A DNA stretch of 64,000 nucleotides, from assembly GCA_023268635.1 (NCBI GenBank), contig JALQUB010000002.1, positions 20,055-84,054 of the forward strand, in the 5' to 3' direction. This document shows, one piece after another, positions 42,403-52,640 of this stretch (the first letter of the stretch is position 1; each line of letters starts with the position of its first letter). The notes below the pieces were generated by a model. It ran no database searches and had not been told where the DNA came from. It saw only the letters and a program-made list of their open reading frames with translations. A program made the position numbers and the translations under genes. Source of the stretch: Pseudomonadales bacterium. Its GTDB lineage: Bacteria; Pseudomonadota; Gammaproteobacteria; Pseudomonadales; Pseudohongiellaceae.

Positions 42403-44064
42403 TTGTGGGTTATGTCCGATACCCTTGCAAACGAGAACCCGCGCATGCGCACGAAAATGAGAGAACAGCCTGCTATGGCACTGGAAAAGGACGAGGACAC
42501 TGTGAGCGCGGGTGGTGAGGATTCGAAAGCAGAGCGTAGCTTGCTTGGCGCCAGTGGTGTGACTGGCGGGATGACGCTGATTTCACGCTTTCTGGGTTTG
42601 GCCCGGGATATCGTGATCGCCCGCCTCTTCGGGGCGAGCGATGCAGCCGACGCCTTCTTCCTCGCCAATAAGATTCCCAACTTCCTGCGGCGTCTCTTTG
42701 CCGAGGGCGCCTTCAATCAGGCATTCGTCCCCGTGCTGTCCGAGTATCGTAGCCTCAAATCCCATGGCGATGTGCGCGAGTTAATCGCGGCGGTGACGGC
42801 CAGTCTTGGTGGTTTGATCAGTCTGATTACGGTCATCGTGATGATAGCGGCACCGCTTATTGCTGTGCCGATAGCCTATGGTTTCAATGATGAGCCGGGG
42901 AAGTTTGCGCTGTTCGTGGAAATGTTGCGGATCACTTTCCCGTATTTGCTGCTGATCTCACTCACCGCGCTATGTGGTGCCGTGCTGAATAGCTACCAAC
43001 GCTTCGCTGCACCCGCCATCACCCCAGCGCTGCTCAATATTTGTCTAATAGGCAGTGCATTCTTACTCGCTCCTTACCTGCATACGCCAGAGCTTGCACT
43101 CGCTTGGGGTGTGCTTATCGCTGGATTCGCGCAGCTCTTATTCCAACTTCCCTTTTTGGCTCAACTCAGATTGTTACCGATGCCCAAGCGCAGCCCGGGG
43201 CATGAGGGAGTGGCGAGGATTAAGAAACTAATGTTACCGGCCTTGTTCGGCGTGTCAGTGAATCAGATTAATCTCTTATTGGACTCTTTCATCGCTTCGT
43301 TGTTGGTTTCTGGCAGTGTGTCTTGGCTGTATTTCTCCGATCGTCTTATGGAGCTCCCCTTGGGCACATTCGGAGTCGCGTTAGCGATCGTGGTGTTACC
43401 CAGCCTGTCGCGGAAGCATGCCGAACAATCACTCGATGCGTTCACTGAAACCCTGGACTGGGCACTGCGTGTCGTCACCCTCATCGCGATTCCTGCGGCA
43501 CTCGCTCTAATCATGCTGGCTAAGCCGCTGCTGATCACGCTGTTCTACAGTGACAGTTTCACCGTAAACGATGTCGAGCAGGCATCGGGTAGCCTACAGG
43601 CCTACGCGGTCGGTTTGCTTGGATTCATGGCGGTCAAGATATTTGCCCCAGGCTTCTATGCCCGCCAAGACACCCGTACTCCGGTGCGTATCGGAGTGAT
43701 CGCCATGGCGGTGAATATGCTGCTCAATATTGTGTTCTATCTTCAAGGGTTCGCGCATGTGGGGCTCGCTGCCGCGACGAGCATTGCTGCCTGTGTCAAC
43801 GCGGGGCTGTTGCTGAGTGCGCTAATTAAGGAAAAGGCCTTCCGTTTTTATGCGGGTTGGGGGCTGTGGAGTCTGCGTTTATTGCTCGCGAATGTGTGCA
43901 TGGGAGTATTCCTCACTACGCAGACCGGAGTCTGGACCGATTGGCTGACTTGGAGTTCTCCCACGCAAGTGGGGCATATGGCTGGTCTAGTGGTCGGAGG
44001 AGTCTTCGTCTACGTCGCGGTGCTCGTCGCTTTGGGACTGCGGTGGCGGCATGTGTATCGCTAA
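42403..44064 (+). CDS. murJ: Lipid II flippase MurJ (MviN)
   Basis: GGMTLISRFLGLARDIVIARLFGASDAADAFFLANKIPNFLRRLFAEGAFNQAFVPV; start codon uncertain. Confidence 0.95.
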   Translation: MWVMSDTLANENPRMRTKMREQPAMALEKDEDTVSAGGEDSKAERSLLGASGVTGGMTLISRFLGLARDIVIARLFGASDAADAFFLANKIPNFLRRLFAEGAFNQAFVPVLSEYRSLKSHGDVRELIAAVTASLGGLISLITVIVMIAAPLIAVPIAYGFNDEPGKFALFVEMLRITFPYLLLISLTALCGAVLNSYQRFAAPAITPALLNICLIGSAFLLAPYLHTPELALAWGVLIAGFAQLLFQLPFLAQLRLLPMPKRSPGHEGVARIKKLMLPALFGVSVNQINLLLDSFIASLLVSGSVSWLYFSDRLMELPLGTFGVALAIVVLPSLSRKHAEQSLDAFTETLDWALRVVTLIAIPAALALIMLAKPLLITLFYSDSFTVNDVEQASGSLQAYAVGLLGFMAVKIFAPGFYARQDTRTPVRIGVIAMAVNMLLNIVFYLQGFAHVGLAAATSIAACVNAGLLLSALIKEKAFRFYAGWGLWSLRLLLANVCMGVFLTTQTGVWTDWLTWSSPTQVGHMAGLVVGGVFVYVAVLVALGLRWRHVYR

Positions 44065-44399
44065 TGGGGCGCGTGACGGGCTTGGCTCGAGTTTATATCG
44101 CAGATACCCCAGCAGAGGCCTGGCATATCCATAACGTGCTCGCTCAACATGGCATCCAATCTCGGTTGATGAATGAAGCGCTTTTCGGCGCGACAGGAGA
44201 GATTCCTGTGCTTGAGTCTTTGCCGGAGGTGTGGGTCAAGGAGAGCGAGGTGGTGGAGGCTGAGGCGATAATCAAGGCAGTGAGAAGTGAGCCAGTCCCC
44301 AACTCCAGCTGGCTTTGCCACGATTGTGGGGAGCACATAGATAGCGTGTTTGCTATCTGTTGGAAATGCGGCGCCTCACTAGCCGACGCCGCAGAGTAA
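44064..44399 (+). CDS. DUF2007-type protein with C-terminal zinc-ribbon
   Basis: ARVYIADTPAEAWHIHNVLAQHGIQSRLMNE...; CHDCGEHI...CWKCGASL; TAATG coupling with murJ. Confidence 0.78.
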   Translation: MGRVTGLARVYIADTPAEAWHIHNVLAQHGIQSRLMNEALFGATGEIPVLESLPEVWVKESEVVEAEAIIKAVRSEPVPNSSWLCHDCGEHIDSVFAICWKCGASLADAAE

Positions 44400-44409
44400 T
44401 CTGCGCGGC

Positions 44410-44976
44410 TTAAGCGCGAGACATGAATTTTCCTGTCAGGGTGTTTACTTTGATGGTCTCGCCGGGTGATAGGTATTCAGGCACTTGTACCTCGAGCCCG
44501 GTTGATAATCTAGCAGTCTTGGTGCGATTGGTCGCGGAACTACCCGTGACTGCAGGGGGCGTGTCTTCGATGACGAGATTCACCGACTGTGGCAGTTCGA
44601 TGCCTAACAGGATCCCATCCATAAGTAGCGCGATAATGTCTTCCTGTTGCTCGACAAGATATTCGCTCTGACCTTCAAGTTGGTCGGCGTCCACGGCGTA
44701 CTGGCTATAGTCTTCAAGATTCATGAAGACGTAGCTGTCGCCGTCCATATAGGAATACTGCACGTGGACACGTTGGCAGTCCGCCTCCTTGAGTAAGTCG
44801 TCGCCCTTGAATGACATGTCGAGTTTTTGCCGAGTCTTGAGGTTGTTGAAGCGCACTTTGTACAAGGTAGCAGCACCGCGAGAAGAGGGGCTCTTGCTCT
44901 CAAACTGGCGCACGACATGGGGCACGCCGTCGATTTCTACGATCATGCCGCGTTTGAGTTCACTGGCTTTTGGCAT
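44410..44976 (-). CDS. efpL: Elongation factor P-like protein EfpL (YeiP)
   Basis: MPKASELKRGMIVEIDGVPHVVRQFESKSPSSRGAATLYKVRF: YeiP-type SPxxRGAA loop instead of the EF-P lysine loop; C-terminal VPEYLSPGETIKV. Confidence 0.87.
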   Translation of the reverse strand: MPKASELKRGMIVEIDGVPHVVRQFESKSPSSRGAATLYKVRFNNLKTRQKLDMSFKGDDLLKEADCQRVHVQYSYMDGDSYVFMNLEDYSQYAVDADQLEGQSEYLVEQQEDIIALLMDGILLGIELPQSVNLVIEDTPPAVTGSSATNRTKTARLSTGLEVQVPEYLSPGETIKVNTLTGKFMSRA

Positions 44977-45158
44977 TCCTTCATCTCCGCTGATTTATAA
45001 AATAGAGTGGTGCTGAGGCATTGAATTACAGCCCTTCTGCGAGGCGCAACGTTACAGAATGCACATTGCTCTGTAAATACTCAGCTGCGCAGCTTTTGAG
45101 TTAGCAGCGGAGATGCCGCATACTTGCGCCTCGCTTGGTTTTGCAGAGAAGACTGGTC

Positions 45159-46232
45159 ATGGTCGAACGCGTTAAAGAAATAGACAATTTACACATAGTC
45201 CGTCACGAAGAATTGCCTAGCCCCGAACAGCTGAAGGCGGAGTTGGTGCTAGAAGGCAAGGCATTACAGTCGGTGCTCGCGGGGCATCGAGCCGTGAAGG
45301 CGATTTTAGATCGTAGTGATCCTCGATTGATTGTGGTTGTTGGTCCTTGCTCGATACACAATCCAGAGGAGGCGCTTGAATACGCTCGTCGCTTAAAACC
45401 GCTAGCCGACGAATTGGCAGACAGTTTGCTGATTGTGATGCGTGTCTACTTCGAGAAGCCACGGACCTCAGTGGGCTGGGAGGGATTAATCTACGATCCG
45501 CATCTCGATGGCACGCACCGTATAGATCATGGCTTACGAATAGGTCGAAAATTAATGCTCGATATTGCCGAAATCGGATTGCCCATCGGCATCGAGGCGC
45601 TGGATTTGATAACGCCACAATATTTACAGGATCTCGTCACGTGGACTGCAGTGGGTGCGCGTACCACGGAGTCTCCCACACATCGTAAATTGGCGAGTGG
45701 TATTTCATCGGCGGTGGGGTTTAAGAACAATATCGATGGCAGCCTCGCCGTTGCAGTGAACGCGATTCGATCAGCGGCTGCGAATAATAGTTTCATCAGC
45801 GTGACCGATGAGGGCAAGGTCGCCGTGTTCCGTACCGACGGTAACCCACACTGTCATGTCATTCTGCGCGGAGGAAAGGAACCGAACTATGATCGTGACA
45901 GCGTCGCGGTTTGTGAGAAGGAATTAGATAAGGCCGGTCTGATAGACAATCTGATGATTGACTGTAGCCACGGCAATTCCCGCAAAGATCATAATAATCA
46001 ACCATTAGTATTGCGCGACATTGCGGAACAAGTTGTTCAGGGCAATAAGTCGATTATTGGCGTGATGCTTGAGAGTAATTTGCTAGGGGGGAATCAGTCT
46101 ATTCCCGATGATCTGAATGATCTCATGCCAGGGGTGTCTATCACCGATGCCTGCATTGATTGGGAAACAACAGAGCAGTTACTGCGAGAATTTGCGACGA
46201 CTGTGGCGCCCGCATTGAAGGGGCGCCGCTAG
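45159..46232 (+). CDS. 3-deoxy-7-phosphoheptulonate (DAHP) synthase, AroF/G/H class
   Basis: VVVGPCSIHNPEEALEYARRL; MRVYFEKPRTSVGWEGLIYDPHLDGT; MIDCSHGNSRKDHNNQ. Confidence 0.96.
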   Translation: MVERVKEIDNLHIVRHEELPSPEQLKAELVLEGKALQSVLAGHRAVKAILDRSDPRLIVVVGPCSIHNPEEALEYARRLKPLADELADSLLIVMRVYFEKPRTSVGWEGLIYDPHLDGTHRIDHGLRIGRKLMLDIAEIGLPIGIEALDLITPQYLQDLVTWTAVGARTTESPTHRKLASGISSAVGFKNNIDGSLAVAVNAIRSAAANNSFISVTDEGKVAVFRTDGNPHCHVILRGGKEPNYDRDSVAVCEKELDKAGLIDNLMIDCSHGNSRKDHNNQPLVLRDIAEQVVQGNKSIIGVMLESNLLGGNQSIPDDLNDLMPGVSITDACIDWETTEQLLREFATTVAPALKGRR

Positions 46233-46259
46233 TCGTTCCCGCAAGGGCTAGCAAATTAG

Positions 46260-47456
46260 CTAGCCCTTGATGACAGCAGCCAGGCTGTTGGCGAGATACT
46301 CGATATTCGCGTCGTTAATGCCGGCGACGTTAATTCGACTCGAGTCGACGAGGTATATGCTGTAGTCGCGTACGAGCGATTGCACCTGTTCGACATTGAC
46401 ACCCAAGAAAGAAAACATTCCCTTCTCATTCTGAATGAACCCGAAGTCTCGGTCGATCCCTGCCGCTTGAGTCTGGGCGACGAGTTTCGCACGCAGGCCA
46501 TTGATGCGGTCGCGCATTGCGGTGAGTTCTTGGTCCCATTCTGAGCGCAGAGCAGGGTCGTTGAGGATGAGCTGCACGATCTCAGCTCCGTGATCGGGTG
46601 GCATCGAGTACATAGCACGCGCCGCCGCTGCAATCAGGGTACTCGCTGTCGCCGCTTGCGCGTCGGATTCGCTGATTAAGGTCATTGCGCCTGTGCGCTC
46701 TCGATAGAGGCCGAAGTTCTTCGAGCAAGAGCTAACCAGAATCAGCTCTGGCAGCGATTCTGCCAACAAGCGAGAGCCCGCCATATCTTCTTCGAGTCCA
46801 TCGCCGAGCCCTTGGTAGGCGAGGTCAATGAGGACATTAAATCCCTGCGCGAGTGCTACATCGCGTACCGCTTCCCATTGCGAAAGATTGAGGTCGGCAC
46901 CGCAAGGGTTGTGGCAGCAGCCGTGCAACAAGACCACGTCACCCTTAGGGACTTGCTTGAGACACTCGAGCATCTCGTCGAAACGCACGCTGTGACTCGA
47001 GTAGTCGTAGTAGGGGTATTTGGCAACTTTTAAACCCGCGGTGGTCATCAGAGGCACATGGTTTGCCCAAGTAGGATCGCTCACCCAAACGGTCGCGTCG
47101 CTGTTTGCCATCTTCAAAAATTCTGCGGCTAGGCGCAGCCCACCACAACCCCCAGGCGCTTGCACGGTGACGCGTCGCTTGCCGAGAGCATTATTGAGTT
47201 CGGTGCCGAAAAGGAGCTCTGCCACCGCTGCGTTATAGGCTGGTGAACCCGCGGGGCCGACGTATTTTTTCGATGCTTGTGTCTCGAGTATACGCTGTTC
47301 GGCCTTTTTAACGGCTGTCATCACTGGCGTGTCGCCATTCTCATCTTTGTAGATGCCAATGCCTAGGTCGATTTTGTTGGGATTGGTGTCGGCCTGATAT
47401 TCCGCTACGAGGCGAAGAATCGGGTCGGCGGGCAGGGCGCTGAGAGACTGGAACAT
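46260..47456 (-). CDS. Aromatic amino acid / aspartate aminotransferase
   Basis: MFQSLSALPADPILRLVAEYQADTNPNKIDLGIGIYKDENGDTPV; SCSKNFGLYRERTGA PLP lysine. Confidence 0.95.
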   Translation of the reverse strand: MFQSLSALPADPILRLVAEYQADTNPNKIDLGIGIYKDENGDTPVMTAVKKAEQRILETQASKKYVGPAGSPAYNAAVAELLFGTELNNALGKRRVTVQAPGGCGGLRLAAEFLKMANSDATVWVSDPTWANHVPLMTTAGLKVAKYPYYDYSSHSVRFDEMLECLKQVPKGDVVLLHGCCHNPCGADLNLSQWEAVRDVALAQGFNVLIDLAYQGLGDGLEEDMAGSRLLAESLPELILVSSCSKNFGLYRERTGAMTLISESDAQAATASTLIAAAARAMYSMPPDHGAEIVQLILNDPALRSEWDQELTAMRDRINGLRAKLVAQTQAAGIDRDFGFIQNEKGMFSFLGVNVEQVQSLVRDYSIYLVDSSRINVAGINDANIEYLANSLAAVIKG

Positions 47457-47517
47457 GCTGTGTTCTCACTAATGGGTTAACTAAAAGACCGGGTATTTAC
47501 TGTGTTTGTTTGATTGC

Positions 47518-48399
47518 CTACGCTTTCGTTCGCGTCTTATAGGCCTTCAAAGTGTTTTGTAGCAATGAGGCGCGCGTCATGGGACCGACACCACCTGTTA
47601 CATAGGTGATATAGGAACACTTCTCTTTCACGTTGTCGAAGTCAACATCGCCGACATTCCTGAAACCATTCTTCTTGCTGGCGTCAGGCACGCGGGTCTG
47701 GCCCACGTCGATTACCACGGCGCCTTCTTTCACCATATCGGCGGTGACAAACTCAGTCTTGCCAATGGCGACGATGAGGATGTCGGCATTCAGGCAGAGT
47801 TCCTTCAAATTCTTCGTGCGGCTGTGGGCGATAGTGACCGTCGCGTTGCCAGGGTTTGTGTTGCGAGACATAAGTACCGCCATCGGTGTGCCGACGATGT
47901 TGCTGCGCCCGAGTACGACGCAGTGCTTGCCTTCGGTTTCAATCTTATAACGTGCCAGCAACTCCATGATGCCGTTAGGGGTGGCCGAAATATAAGTCGG
48001 TAAGCCTAGGCTGAGTTTGCCGACACTTACCGGACTGAATCCATCGACGTCTTTCTGTGCATCGATGGCGAGAATAACTTTGTTTTCGTCGATGTGCTTG
48101 GGCAAAGGTAGCTGGACAATGAAGCCATCGATTTCATCATCTTCGTTGAGTTCAGCCACCTTAGCCAATAATTCTTCTTCCGACACAGTGTCTGGCATTC
48201 GGACGGTGGTCGATTCGAAGCCAACTTGAGCGCAATCTTTTACTTTGAATGCGACATAGTTCTCTGACGCGCCGTCATTACCTACCAACACGGCGGCGAG
48301 ATGAGGTGGACGTTTGCCGCTCGCCTTTATTTCTTCGACTTGCTGCATTATCTCTTGTCGAATTTGTTCTGAGCACAAGTTACCGTCGAGTAGCTGCAT
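47518..48399 (-). CDS. folD: Methylenetetrahydrofolate dehydrogenase/cyclohydrolase
   Basis: [58 protein letters not shown] at 48399. Confidence 0.96.
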   Translation of the reverse strand: MQLLDGNLCSEQIRQEIMQQVEEIKASGKRPPHLAAVLVGNDGASENYVAFKVKDCAQVGFESTTVRMPDTVSEEELLAKVAELNEDDEIDGFIVQLPLPKHIDENKVILAIDAQKDVDGFSPVSVGKLSLGLPTYISATPNGIMELLARYKIETEGKHCVVLGRSNIVGTPMAVLMSRNTNPGNATVTIAHSRTKNLKELCLNADILIVAIGKTEFVTADMVKEGAVVIDVGQTRVPDASKKNGFRNVGDVDFDNVKEKCSYITYVTGGVGPMTRASLLQNTLKAYKTRTKA

Positions 48400-48511
48400 G
48401 ACTTTGTATCCGTTGTGGTGTTTGCGGGCGCCCGAATTTGGTTCTGAGCGAGAAGGGCCGCCTATGATAAACGAGGAGCGTTCCAGCCTCAATATCTGAG
48501 AGAGGCGAGCG

Positions 48512-48931
48512 CTACCATTTCCCCGTATTTTCCATCGATTGCCAGGGTTCCTTCGGCGCCTTCGGCTCACCTTTCTGCAGAAGCTCGATGGAGATCCCAT
48601 CCGGTGAACGAATAAACGCCATGCGACCATCCCGAGGCGGTCTGTTAATCGTTATTCCCGCAGCCTGCAGCTTTTCACAGAGTGCGTAAATGTCATCGAC
48701 GCCGTAGGCGAGGTGACCAAAATTGCGACCGCCCTCGTAGTCTTCTGGGTCCCAGTTGTAGGTGAGTTCGACCTGAGCATCATCATTTTCATCAGCTCCG
48801 AGGAAGACTAAGGTGAATCGCCCCTGTTCCGATTCTTGCCGTCGAATTTCTTTTAGACCAAGGTGATCACAATAGAACTCGAGTGAAGCATCGAGGTCGC
48901 TGACTCTTACCATTGTGTGTAGATATCTCAT
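48512..48931 (-). CDS. gloA: Lactoylglutathione lyase (glyoxalase I)
   Basis: [54 protein letters not shown] at 48931. Confidence 0.93.
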   Translation of the reverse strand: MRYLHTMVRVSDLDASLEFYCDHLGLKEIRRQESEQGRFTLVFLGADENDDAQVELTYNWDPEDYEGGRNFGHLAYGVDDIYALCEKLQAAGITINRPPRDGRMAFIRSPDGISIELLQKGEPKAPKEPWQSMENTGKW

Positions 48932-49061
48932 TAGCTGTCTGTATCCTGTGCGTCGCTGTGGTGGTGTATTGCTGTGGGTCTGAGTATTATGCCTCCCTCG
49001 GGATAAATTGAGAAATATCAGCGGCCGCTGAAGCGAGCGAATGCGATGACGGAGGGGGGGA

Positions 49062-49772
49062 TTGATGGAAATCGCGCTGGCTGCATTAGTCATACTGATT
49101 GGCTCTTACGTGCAGAGCAGTATTGGCTTCGGTTTGGCGATTATCTCGGCCCCGTTATTATTTGCGATCAATCCGCTTTATGTGCCTGGCCCCGTGACCC
49201 TGTGCGCGCTGACATTGTCTCTAGCGAATACCTATCACCACCGTAAAGCCGTTTCTTTGAAAGGCCTGCAATTCGCGATTGCCGGTCGCATCCCAGGCAC
49301 CATCGCGGGTGGCTTCCTGTTGTTATGGATATCCCATGACGCGCTCGCATTGTGGTTAGGAGGCTCAGTTCTCGTGGCGGTGGGCTTGAGTCTGAGCAGT
49401 ATTGTCATCCGACCGACCAATCCAGCGATGGTGACAGCGGGATTTCTATCGGGATTCATGGGAACGAGCTCGTCGATTGGTGGTCCTCCAATGGCCTTGG
49501 TTATGCAGCACGAGGGAAATGATTTTATTCGCGCGAATCTCGCCGCATTTTTCATAGTCAGCTGTGTGATGTCGCTCATAATGCTGACTTCGATCGATCG
49601 TTTCGGCAGCGCCGAGTTGCTTATTTGCTTGCCCTTATTGCCTTCGACGCTTGTGGGTTATTGGTTGGCGCGTAAGACGATGCATAGAATCTCTCACCGT
49701 AAATTACGGTTGCTTAGCCTCCTGCTTTGCGCCGCCGCTGGCAGCGGTTCTATTCTGTCGGTGTGGCTCTGA
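49062..49772 (+). CDS. TauE/SafE (TSUP) family permease
   Basis: [49 protein letters not shown]; multi-TM. Confidence 0.88.
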   Translation: MMEIALAALVILIGSYVQSSIGFGLAIISAPLLFAINPLYVPGPVTLCALTLSLANTYHHRKAVSLKGLQFAIAGRIPGTIAGGFLLLWISHDALALWLGGSVLVAVGLSLSSIVIRPTNPAMVTAGFLSGFMGTSSSIGGPPMALVMQHEGNDFIRANLAAFFIVSCVMSLIMLTSIDRFGSAELLICLPLLPSTLVGYWLARKTMHRISHRKLRLLSLLLCAAAGSGSILSVWL

Positions 49773-49913
49773 GACCTTAATTGTGAAGCGATAGTTCGCT
49801 TTCTAGGCAGTGAGCGACCTATCGGTTAGACTCGGTTTGTTTGAGTAGGCTTTAAAGTAGTTGTTCGTTTCAAATCACTGATTGGAATTCAATCTCTATA
49901 GAGGAACTTCTCC

Positions 49914-50327
49914 ATGCCAATTTTGAATAATCTCCACAGTATGACTAAACATTGCCGAGCGCTCGTATTGAGCTCCTTGATGCTCATCGGTCTCGGAGCT
50001 GCTCCAGCGGCACTCGCCGATGATGCGGAAGCCGCAAAAACAATCGCGGGTATTTTGGTTGGGCTCAACCACTTTCCCTCGGCGGATGACAAGGCCACGC
50101 TTACAGCTATCGCCGAAGATGATGCTAATGGGATGGCTGTTCGTAGTTTGGCAACGGCAGTCGCTGGGATTCAGCATTCAGCGAGTGCTGAGGGCAAGGC
50201 TGCTCTCGAACAGATAGTGATGAGTGATATGGCAAGTGCGCAAACGAAGTCATTGGCAAAAATTGTATTGGGGATTAATCACGTTCCCAGCGCCGAGGCA
50301 AAAGCGTCATTGCAGGCAATGCTTTAA
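49914..50327 (+). CDS. Small exported protein with ~35-aa internal repeats, unknown function
   Basis: Signal peptide ending ALA; repeats GILVGLNHFPSADDKATL / TAVAGIQHSASAEGKAAL / KIVLGINHVPSAEAKASL. Confidence 0.75.
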   Translation: MPILNNLHSMTKHCRALVLSSLMLIGLGAAPAALADDAEAAKTIAGILVGLNHFPSADDKATLTAIAEDDANGMAVRSLATAVAGIQHSASAEGKAALEQIVMSDMASAQTKSLAKIVLGINHVPSAEAKASLQAML

Positions 50328-50341
50328 GGACGAGAATTCGG

Positions 50342-51121
50342 ATGCCCACGCTCTCAAATGTAAAGGTAGCTGAAAAAAACGATTCACTTCGTGCTGAGAC
50401 TGCTTGGCCGCAGACCTTATCGATGGAATCGTTTCGTGAGAAATGGCAATTCGAGGGTGAGCCATTTTGGCGAATTGTATTTAATATGCATCGAGACAAG
50501 ATGCAGATTAAAAATTCGCGACTGGCTGTGGGTAATCTCGAGAAAATATTCAATGCGACATTTGCACTCGCTGCTGAAAAGGGGTTTCAGGCGATGAGCC
50601 TGCGTGATCTAAGCAGCGAGGCGCAAATTAGCATGGGTGGTTTGTATTCTTATATCGGCAGTAAGGACGACCTCGCATCAGTCATCGAAGGGGTTCTTAG
50701 GTCCTGCATAGATCGGGTTATTGATGCGCTGAATGAGGCGCAGCTGGAGCCTGTCGAATATTTGCGAACCCTCATTTTTAGCGAGATCTATATGGAAGAG
50801 GTGCTGAGGCCTTGGTATCACTTCTGTTTCATGGAGCTGCGAGGCCTTCCTCGAGAACAACAGCAGCAGACTCTAGCGCTTGAATTGCGTTTCGAAGATG
50901 CCTTGATCGAAGTCTTTAATCGCGGAAATGCAGCGGGACAGTTTCGCTGTGCGAATCCTGTGTTACTGGCTTCTCAAGTCACTGCGCAGCTTGAGCAGTG
51001 GCACTTGAAGCAATGGAAGTTTAAATTGCGAGGCGTCAGTAACGATCAATATGCTCAGTTTATTTTCGATAATGTGCTGAACTGCCTCCACGGCAGTGCT
51101 CCCGAAGAGCCGAACGGTTAG
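50342..51121 (+). CDS. TetR/AcrR-family transcriptional regulator
   Basis: KIFNATFALAAEKGFQAMSLRDLSSEAQISMGGLYSYIGSKDDLASVI HTH. Confidence 0.88.
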   Translation: MPTLSNVKVAEKNDSLRAETAWPQTLSMESFREKWQFEGEPFWRIVFNMHRDKMQIKNSRLAVGNLEKIFNATFALAAEKGFQAMSLRDLSSEAQISMGGLYSYIGSKDDLASVIEGVLRSCIDRVIDALNEAQLEPVEYLRTLIFSEIYMEEVLRPWYHFCFMELRGLPREQQQQTLALELRFEDALIEVFNRGNAAGQFRCANPVLLASQVTAQLEQWHLKQWKFKLRGVSNDQYAQFIFDNVLNCLHGSAPEEPNG

Positions 51122-51693
51122 CTGTTCTCTGGGATAATTCCCTTCTTATCCGCATAAAACTCTTTGATTTTTTCCAGATCCGCTTCCTTATCGCCTGTGG
51201 GGTAATAAAAGTCAGCGAGGCCGGCCTTTTTGTTCTCGCTGTCGACATAGCCCATCATAATTGGCACACCGGCGTTGCGGGCGATATGGTAGAAGCCGGA
51301 TTTCCAAGCCTTCACTTTGCTGCGTGTTCCTTCCGGTGGAACGAGGACAATAACTTCTTCGTTCTCGCGATAAAGTCGCACGGTTTCATTCACCACGTTG
51401 TGAGACTTGCTACGATTGATCGGTATTCCGCCTAGATATTTCATAAGCCAGCCTGCTCCGAAGGGGAACAGCGTGTGCTTCCCCATCCAAAACACTCGCA
51501 GTCGTAGTTTCAACACAACCATCAACATAAGTGGGAAGTCCCAATTACTGGTATGTGGTGCGCCAATTAATACGAAGCGCCCGTGCTTTTGTTCTTCACC
51601 GACCGCCTTCCAGCCGACTAGCTTGAGGCCGACAATGGATACGAGACGCAGGATAGGCGTAAGGATAGGGGTGGAGAACACGGTCATGCGCAT
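51118..51693 (-). CDS. 1-acyl-sn-glycerol-3-phosphate acyltransferase family protein
   Basis: GAPHTSNWDFPLMLMV (HX4D-like), GGIPINRSKSHN, VPPEGTRSK; ATG at 51693. Confidence 0.88.
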   Translation of the reverse strand: MRMTVFSTPILTPILRLVSIVGLKLVGWKAVGEEQKHGRFVLIGAPHTSNWDFPLMLMVVLKLRLRVFWMGKHTLFPFGAGWLMKYLGGIPINRSKSHNVVNETVRLYRENEEVIVLVPPEGTRSKVKAWKSGFYHIARNAGVPIMMGYVDSENKKAGLADFYYPTGDKEADLEKIKEFYADKKGIIPENS

Positions 51694-51808
51694 GCTGAGG
51701 GAGTTCCTGTGTTGGGACCTAGATAGGTAAGGGCTTAGGCCGAGCGTTTTTATTGTTGTGTTGATTGTAACAAAATCTGCACATCTACAACTGTGATTCC
51801 GCTGATCA

Positions 51809-52366
51809 TCACTCCCAGGTTTTGACGAAATCGTCAATTTGTCCTGTGACAAGCCCTTTGAGTGGGCCGCAGGGGGTGCCTAGGTAGAGGAAGCCGACAA
51901 TCTTCTCGTGACTCTCGACCCCTAAGCCTTGGCGGACAGTTGCGTCATATGCCTTGCTTCCGGTTCGCCACATCGCACCTATCCCTTGAGCATAAGCGGC
52001 TAGTGACATGCACTGCACCGCTGCGGCAGCAGAATATTCCTGTTCGATGGCGGGTACTTTGTCGTGGGGGCGTATCGTTGCTATGGCGACGACTATAAGC
52101 GGCGCACGCATTGGTTTCGCTCGTAACTTAGCGGCCTGATCTTGAGCGAGGGCTTTGCCCGATGCTAACTCTGCTGTCACGAATAGTTCGCCTAATTTGT
52201 TAAGCGCGGCACCCTGCAGCGTGAGGAATCGAAAAGGTTTGAGCAGCGCGTGGTCGGCAGTGCGTAGCGCGGCGAGGAAAATATTTTCGAGTTGTTCTTC
52301 GCTCGGAGCGGGGGTTGAGAGTCGCGGGCTTGAGCGTCGTGTGAGCAGCGCTTGGAGAGCGTCCAT
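51809..52366 (-). CDS. Nitroreductase family protein (YdjA-like)
   Basis: MDALQALLTRRSSPRLSTPAPSEEQLENIFLAALRTADHALLKPFRFL; QGIGAMWRTG; ATG at 52366. Confidence 0.88.
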   Translation of the reverse strand: MDALQALLTRRSSPRLSTPAPSEEQLENIFLAALRTADHALLKPFRFLTLQGAALNKLGELFVTAELASGKALAQDQAAKLRAKPMRAPLIVVAIATIRPHDKVPAIEQEYSAAAAVQCMSLAAYAQGIGAMWRTGSKAYDATVRQGLGVESHEKIVGFLYLGTPCGPLKGLVTGQIDDFVKTWE

Positions 52367-52640
52367 GATGTGTTCCGTTTGAAATTCGCTGCGCAAGATT
52401 ATCATGGAGTGCTGGTGGCGCGAAGGGCTGATGAGTAGTAATAGCCTCAAGGAAAATAGGGATTAAATCGCGATAAAACAAACAATTGGCGAATCAATCT
52501 GCACGGATTGCTGTGATAATTCTCTATCGAGGATGGTATACTTTCGATTCACGAGGCCGACAAAGACAGCAGGTGTGCCCAGCAAGCTTTCTGCTGGCGA
52601 TACGCTGCGAAAATTTCTCAGATACAGGAACGCCCAGACT

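Noticed and set aside
48400-48630. N-terminal extension of folD in the ORF track
   Set aside because: Arg-rich non-homologous sequence; the conserved FolD start [14 protein letters not shown] is at 48399.
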